32,746 nt of DNA, from the NCBI GenBank assembly GCA_025350815.1, contig JANXXE010000199.1, positions 1 to 32,746 of the forward strand. Reading direction: 5' to 3'. Numbering within the stretch: the stretch's first letter is position 1; each line of letters opens with the position of its first letter. Shown here in pieces: positions 30,064 to 32,746 of this stretch. The notes under the pieces were generated by a model that worked only from the letters and a program-made list of their open reading frames with translations, had not been told where the DNA came from and did not search any database. A program made the translations under genes and the position numbers. Origin of the DNA: Myxococcales bacterium (GTDB taxonomy: Bacteria; Myxococcota_A; Polyangia; Fen-1088).

Positions 30064-30873
30064 TCACTGCAGCGTCAGCGACAGCGACTGGGTGAAGTTC
30101 TTCCGGAAGCGCGTGAGAAGGTCTGCGTTGTGGCCGCTGTCGATGTCCAGCGTGCCGCCGCCGCGGCTGAAGTCGATGCCGTCGAACCAGCCTTCCAGAT
30201 TGAAGCGGACCCAGGCCGTTACGCCCTTGCCGGGGGTCAGTTCCACACCGTCTGCCGCGCGCAGGGCGACGTCCGTCGTGAGCTTGTCAGCGATCACAAA
30301 GGGCCGGCCGGCGGCCGAGCGTCCGACGATGCGCAGGCTGATGCGCTGTCCTTGGAAGACTGCGGGCAGGGTGGTCGCCGTTGGGGGCGCGAAATGCAGG
30401 GTCAGCAGCGAATAGAGTCCCGGCGGGGCGTTGGGGATGCGCACGTTCAGGCCACCTGCCGGCTGTTTCAGGTCCACGGCCCCCGGCCGTACGTCGACGG
30501 TCCCGCGATCGCTGGCGACGTACACCTCGTAAAGGGACAGCGTCGCCGAATCGACCAGGATGCTTCCGACGGAGAACGGCAACACCATGATCTCGCCCCC
30601 CACTGCGGCGGCGATGTCGATCGTGAAGCCCCGGGCGGGCGCCGTGGTGGCGGCCAGCGCGTCGGGGGCCTGTGCTGTCGAATCGATCCTGGTCGCGTCG
30701 GGCGGTGCCGCGGGGCCGTCCGGAACCGCGGCGGGGGCCGCTGTGTCGACTGAGGCGTCCAGGGAATCAGCGGTGGTGGCACCGTCGCCGTGGGGCGATG
30801 ATCCTGCACAACCCGTGTGTGTACCAAGAAGCGCCAGAATTGATGTGATTATGCGAAATCGAGCCGTTCTCAA
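30064..30873 (-). CDS. hypothetical lipoprotein
   Basis: This 269-residue protein starts at a TTG (30873). I chose this start because the purine-rich run GGTGGGGG lies just upstream and the signal peptide follows (RFRIITSILALLGTHTGC). A low-complexity Ala/Asp/Pro linker runs to about residue 80. The C-terminal domain (about 83-269) is strand-rich (GFTIDIAAAVGGEIMVLPF, SATLSLYEVYVAS, GLYSLLTLHFAP, WVRFNLEGWFDGIDFSRGGG) and reminds me weakly of DUF4382-like carbohydrate- or metal-binding sandwich domains, but no family is recognised. It is divergent from the FHA activator gene and might be regulated by it. Function unknown. Confidence 0.65.
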   Translation of the reverse strand: MRTARFRIITSILALLGTHTGCAGSSPHGDGATTADSLDASVDTAAPAAVPDGPAAPPDATRIDSTAQAPDALAATTAPARGFTIDIAAAVGGEIMVLPFSVGSILVDSATLSLYEVYVASDRGTVDVRPGAVDLKQPAGGLNVRIPNAPPGLYSLLTLHFAPPTATTLPAVFQGQRISLRIVGRSAAGRPFVIADKLTTDVALRAADGVELTPGKGVTAWVRFNLEGWFDGIDFSRGGGTLDIDSGHNADLLTRFRKNFTQSLSLTLQ

Positions 30874-31022
30874 AGATCCCCCACCTTCGACGTGATGACA
30901 CGTCGCCAGTTTCCAAAACCTGCCTGACTTGACGATGCAAAGACAATGCCGCTGCGTTTACCACGTCCCCCGGGTGTATGGTGGTGTGGCTGCCGGATTC
31001 GTCGACGCCCTGAGAGCGCCAA

Positions 31023-32390
31023 ATGACACGGGATACGAAGACCCACCTCACGAGCGAGATCAGCCAACACAGCACGGGCGACGAAGCCTTTCTGGTTGTG
31101 CAGTCCGCTGATCGATCCCAGGTCGTGCCGCTGCGCGAGGGCATACCGGTCACGATCGGTCGGTCGCGTTCGTGCACCATCTTCGTTGATGACGAACGGG
31201 TTTCTCGCCGTCACGCGCGCATCGAACGACTGGGTGGCGAAATCGTCGTTACCGACCTGGACAGCCGCAACGGCACGCGGGTCGGGGGCCAAAAGATAGA
31301 TGGCAAGCGAACGGTCGAGGGCGGCGACATGGTTTCGGTCGGACCCCTGGTGGCGGTCGTGGCCGTCACGACGGGGAAGCCCGGCCGGGACAAGTCCGAG
31401 GAGCCCGACGAACGCTTCATCATCGCGGACGCCCAGATGGCGGCGGTGTACGAGCGCTGTCGCCGTGTCGCTGCCACGCCCATTTCCGTGCTGGTCGTGG
31501 GCGAAACCGGGGTCGGCAAGGAAAACGTGGCGGAAACGATACACCGCCTCAGTCCGCGCAGTGACCGGCCGTTCTTGCGGCTGCACCTGACCGCGCTGCC
31601 CGAAGGCCTGCTTGAAGGCGAGCTGTTCGGGCACGAGAAGGGCGCGTTCACCGGCGCCGACAAGCGGCGGGCGGGTTACTTCGAGTCGGCGTCCGGTGGC
31701 ACGCTGTTCCTCGACGAGATTGGCGAGTTGCCGTTGGCCACCCAGGCGAAACTTCTGCGTGTGATCGAGACCGGGCGGATCGTGCGGTTGGGGTCCACCG
31801 AGGAAATCGTAACGGACGTGCGTATCGTCGCTGCCACCAACCGCGATCTTGCCGCCGAGGTGCGCGCCGGGCGTTTTCGCGAAGATGCATACTTTCGCCT
31901 GTGTGCCTTTCGCATCGATGTGCCGCCCCTGCGCGAGCGACGCATCGAGGTTCCGCTGCTGGCGTCGCTGTTCGTGCGCGAGGCGGCCCGCCGAATGTCG
32001 CTGCCGGTCCCGGCACTGAAGCCCGATCTGCTGACGGCGCTGGGGGACTATGGGTGGCCGGGCAATGTGCGCGAACTCAAGCACGTCATGGAGGCGGCCG
32101 TCGTGATGGCGGCCCCGGGCGATCTTGGGATTGAACATCTGCCCCAGACCGTTCGCATGGCCGCCACCAGCCGGGAAAGCCCGGCGGTCCGTGACGACAA
32201 CCCCATGAAGGAAACCATGAAGGAAACCGTGGGTCCGCTCGACGCGGCAGAACGGGGTGCTATCGTGGCGGCCCTGGCGGCCTGCCAGGGCAATCAAACG
32301 CACGCAGCCGCGAAGCTGGGCATTTCGCGGCGGGCGCTGATCTACAAGATGCAGAAGCATAATATTAGGACGATCAAAGACGTTGGTTGA
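31023..32390 (+). CDS. FHA-domain sigma-54-dependent transcriptional activator
   Basis: The protein has 455 residues. The FHA domain spans about 35-115, with GRSRSC at 46-51, SRRHARI at 61-67 and DSRNGT at 80-85. The AAA+ domain has Walker A GETGVGKE (160-167), an intact GAFTGA loop at 207-212, Walker [10 protein letters not shown] (227-235), [11 protein letters not shown], and a [10 protein letters not shown] motif. A Fis-type HTH closes the chain (about 415-455, [21 protein letters not shown]). It should bind phosphothreonine partners and open sigma-54 promoters. Residues MKETMKET come from a perfect 12-bp tandem duplication. It is divergent from the hypothetical lipoprotein gene and converges on the kelch gene. 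The target genes are unknown. Confidence 0.95.
   Translation: MTRDTKTHLTSEISQHSTGDEAFLVVQSADRSQVVPLREGIPVTIGRSRSCTIFVDDERVSRRHARIERLGGEIVVTDLDSRNGTRVGGQKIDGKRTVEGGDMVSVGPLVAVVAVTTGKPGRDKSEEPDERFIIADAQMAAVYERCRRVAATPISVLVVGETGVGKENVAETIHRLSPRSDRPFLRLHLTALPEGLLEGELFGHEKGAFTGADKRRAGYFESASGGTLFLDEIGELPLATQAKLLRVIETGRIVRLGSTEEIVTDVRIVAATNRDLAAEVRAGRFREDAYFRLCAFRIDVPPLRERRIEVPLLASLFVREAARRMSLPVPALKPDLLTALGDYGWPGNVRELKHVMEAAVVMAAPGDLGIEHLPQTVRMAATSRESPAVRDDNPMKETMKETVGPLDAAERGAIVAALAACQGNQTHAAAKLGISRRALIYKMQKHNIRTIKDVG
32205..32228 (+). repeat. 12-bp tandem duplication in the FHA activator gene
   Basis: ATGAAGGAAACC occurs twice without gap (32205-32216 and 32217-32228), encoding MKETMKET in the linker before the Fis-type HTH. 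It keeps the frame and looks like a recent slippage event. Confidence 0.9.
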
Positions 32391-32432
32391 CCGGTCGGTC
32401 TCAACGAGCCGGGTTGTAGATCTCCGCGCCCG
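32361..32432 (+). repeat. inner arm of 72-bp perfect inverted repeat
   Basis: This 72-bp segment covers the last ten codons of the FHA activator gene, its stop and the convergent end of the kelch fragment. It is repeated perfectly in inverse orientation at 32675-32746. The match ends sharply at 32432/32675. Confidence 0.92.
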
Positions 32433-32724
32433 GGCCGCCGCCGACCAACAACACCGTGCCATCGCACAGTTCGACGGCCCGGTGATCGACGCGGCCGACA
32501 CTCATGGGGCGGGCGGCAACGAAATTGCGGATTGTCGGGTCAAAGATCTCGGCCGAACGAAGTGGTTGTCCGTCGTCGTCGTGGCCGCCCGCAATCAACA
32601 CGCGTCCATCCCGCAGCAGGGTGGCCGTGTGTTGGGCACGGGCGTGGCCCAGGCGCCCGGCGTCGGTGACTGTGCGGGCGCGGAGATCTACAACCCGGCT
32701 CGTTGAGACCGACCGGTCAACCAA
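32401..32724 (-). CDS. kelch-repeat protein, 3' fragment
   Basis: This is a fragment of about 107 residues as read. Residues 27-107 are kelch-like: GHARAQHTATLLRDGRVLIAGGHDDDGQPLRSAEIFDP, then a second partial repeat with VDHRAVELCDGTVLLVGG and AEIYNP at the end. Kelch repeats of this type form beta-propellers. The apparent first 17 residues ([12 protein letters not shown]...) come from the 72-bp inverted copy at the window edge and are probably not native, so the reliable coding part is about 32401-32674. The true 5' part of the gene is missing. The fragment converges on the FHA activator gene (10-bp gap). Confidence 0.65.
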   Translation of the reverse strand: MVDRSVSTSRVVDLRARTVTDAGRLGHARAQHTATLLRDGRVLIAGGHDDDGQPLRSAEIFDPTIRNFVAARPMSVGRVDHRAVELCDGTVLLVGGGPGAEIYNPAR

Positions 32725-32746
32725 CGTCTTTGATCGTCCTAATATT
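32675..32746 (-). repeat. outer arm of 72-bp perfect inverted repeat at the window edge
   Basis: It is an exact reverse complement of 32361-32432 and runs to the last base of the window, ending in AATATT. A copy of a gene end, inverted and ending exactly at the sequence edge, is typical of a fold-back assembly artefact, although a real inverted duplication cannot be excluded. Confidence 0.92.

Noticed and set aside
30870..32501. A 543-residue minus-strand frame opposite the FHA activator
   Set aside because: The plus-strand frame has intact FHA, Walker, GAFTGA and HTH motifs; the antisense has none.

Overview
The window is about 32.7 kb of high-GC DNA with densely packed genes. Lipoprotein signal peptides, FHA-type sigma-54 activators, an Hanks-type kinase, RCC1, kelch and delta-60 beta-propellers, choice-of-anchor D domains and an AgmX/PglI-type C-terminal domain all point to a myxobacterium-like organism (Myxococcota, Polyangia-like, formerly Deltaproteobacteria). 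This placement rests on gene content only. I see no rRNA, tRNA, CRISPR array or insertion sequence. The last 72 bases are a perfect inverted copy of sequence 242 bp upstream and run to the final base, so this may be a contig end.

Layout. (1) 1-2751: the tail of an AgmX/PglI-type gene, converging on a minus-strand operon made of a small lipoprotein, a CDP-alcohol phosphatidyltransferase, a sugar/polyol-phosphate type nucleotidyltransferase and a small helical protein, probably for making a lipid or osmolyte headgroup. (2) 2988-9596: one giant lipoprotein of about 2,202 residues, with eight choice-of-anchor D domains, 24 tandem 32-residue cysteine repeats that resemble the disintegrin core of animal ADAM and snake-venom proteins, and a C-terminal delta-60 propeller. 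(3) 9597-9967: a gene-free stretch with three related ~50-bp segments in +/-/+ orientation and a bidirectional terminator. (4) 9968-13062: a Tat-exported lipoprotein, a DUF6916 protein, and an operon of three tail-collar (microcystin-dependent protein type) paralogues followed by a GNAT acetyltransferase. A probably frameshifted gene remnant lies just upstream. (5) 13352-22592: seven minus-strand genes, closely spaced and partly overlapping. In transcription order they are an L,D-transpeptidase lipoprotein, a PEGA-like secreted protein, a membrane Ser/Thr kinase, a TPR membrane protein, a 14-repeat RCC1 lipoprotein, an FHA/AAA+/Fis regulator with a degenerate GAFTGA loop, and a glutathione peroxidase. 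(6) 22678-23429: two overlapping DUF4398-type lipoproteins. (7) 23568-30062: an envelope redox locus. On the minus strand are a TlpA thioredoxin, two heme-motif lipoproteins and a DsbD-type reductase. Divergently on the plus strand are two tandem DUF2271 lipoproteins, a DUF4266 lipoprotein and a DUF3570 outer-membrane-type protein. (8) 30064-32746: an unknown lipoprotein, a canonical FHA sigma-54 activator and a kelch-repeat fragment.

How the genes may work together. The best candidates for an undescribed system are the redox locus and the kinase/FHA operon. In the redox locus, DUF2271, DUF4266 and DUF3570 are families that I recall occurring next to ApbE flavin transferases and thioredoxins. 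Here they sit with cytochrome-like lipoproteins and DsbD/TlpA, which could carry electrons to thiols or apocytochromes. A tandem pair of 11-bp elements with a 19-bp period lies upstream of both DUF2271 genes and looks like a duplicated operator. In the kinase operon, a transmembrane Ser/Thr kinase, a surface RCC1 propeller, a peptidoglycan-crosslinking enzyme and a phosphothreonine-reading FHA regulator could form a cell-envelope sensing chain. All functional links are inferred from families and gene order.
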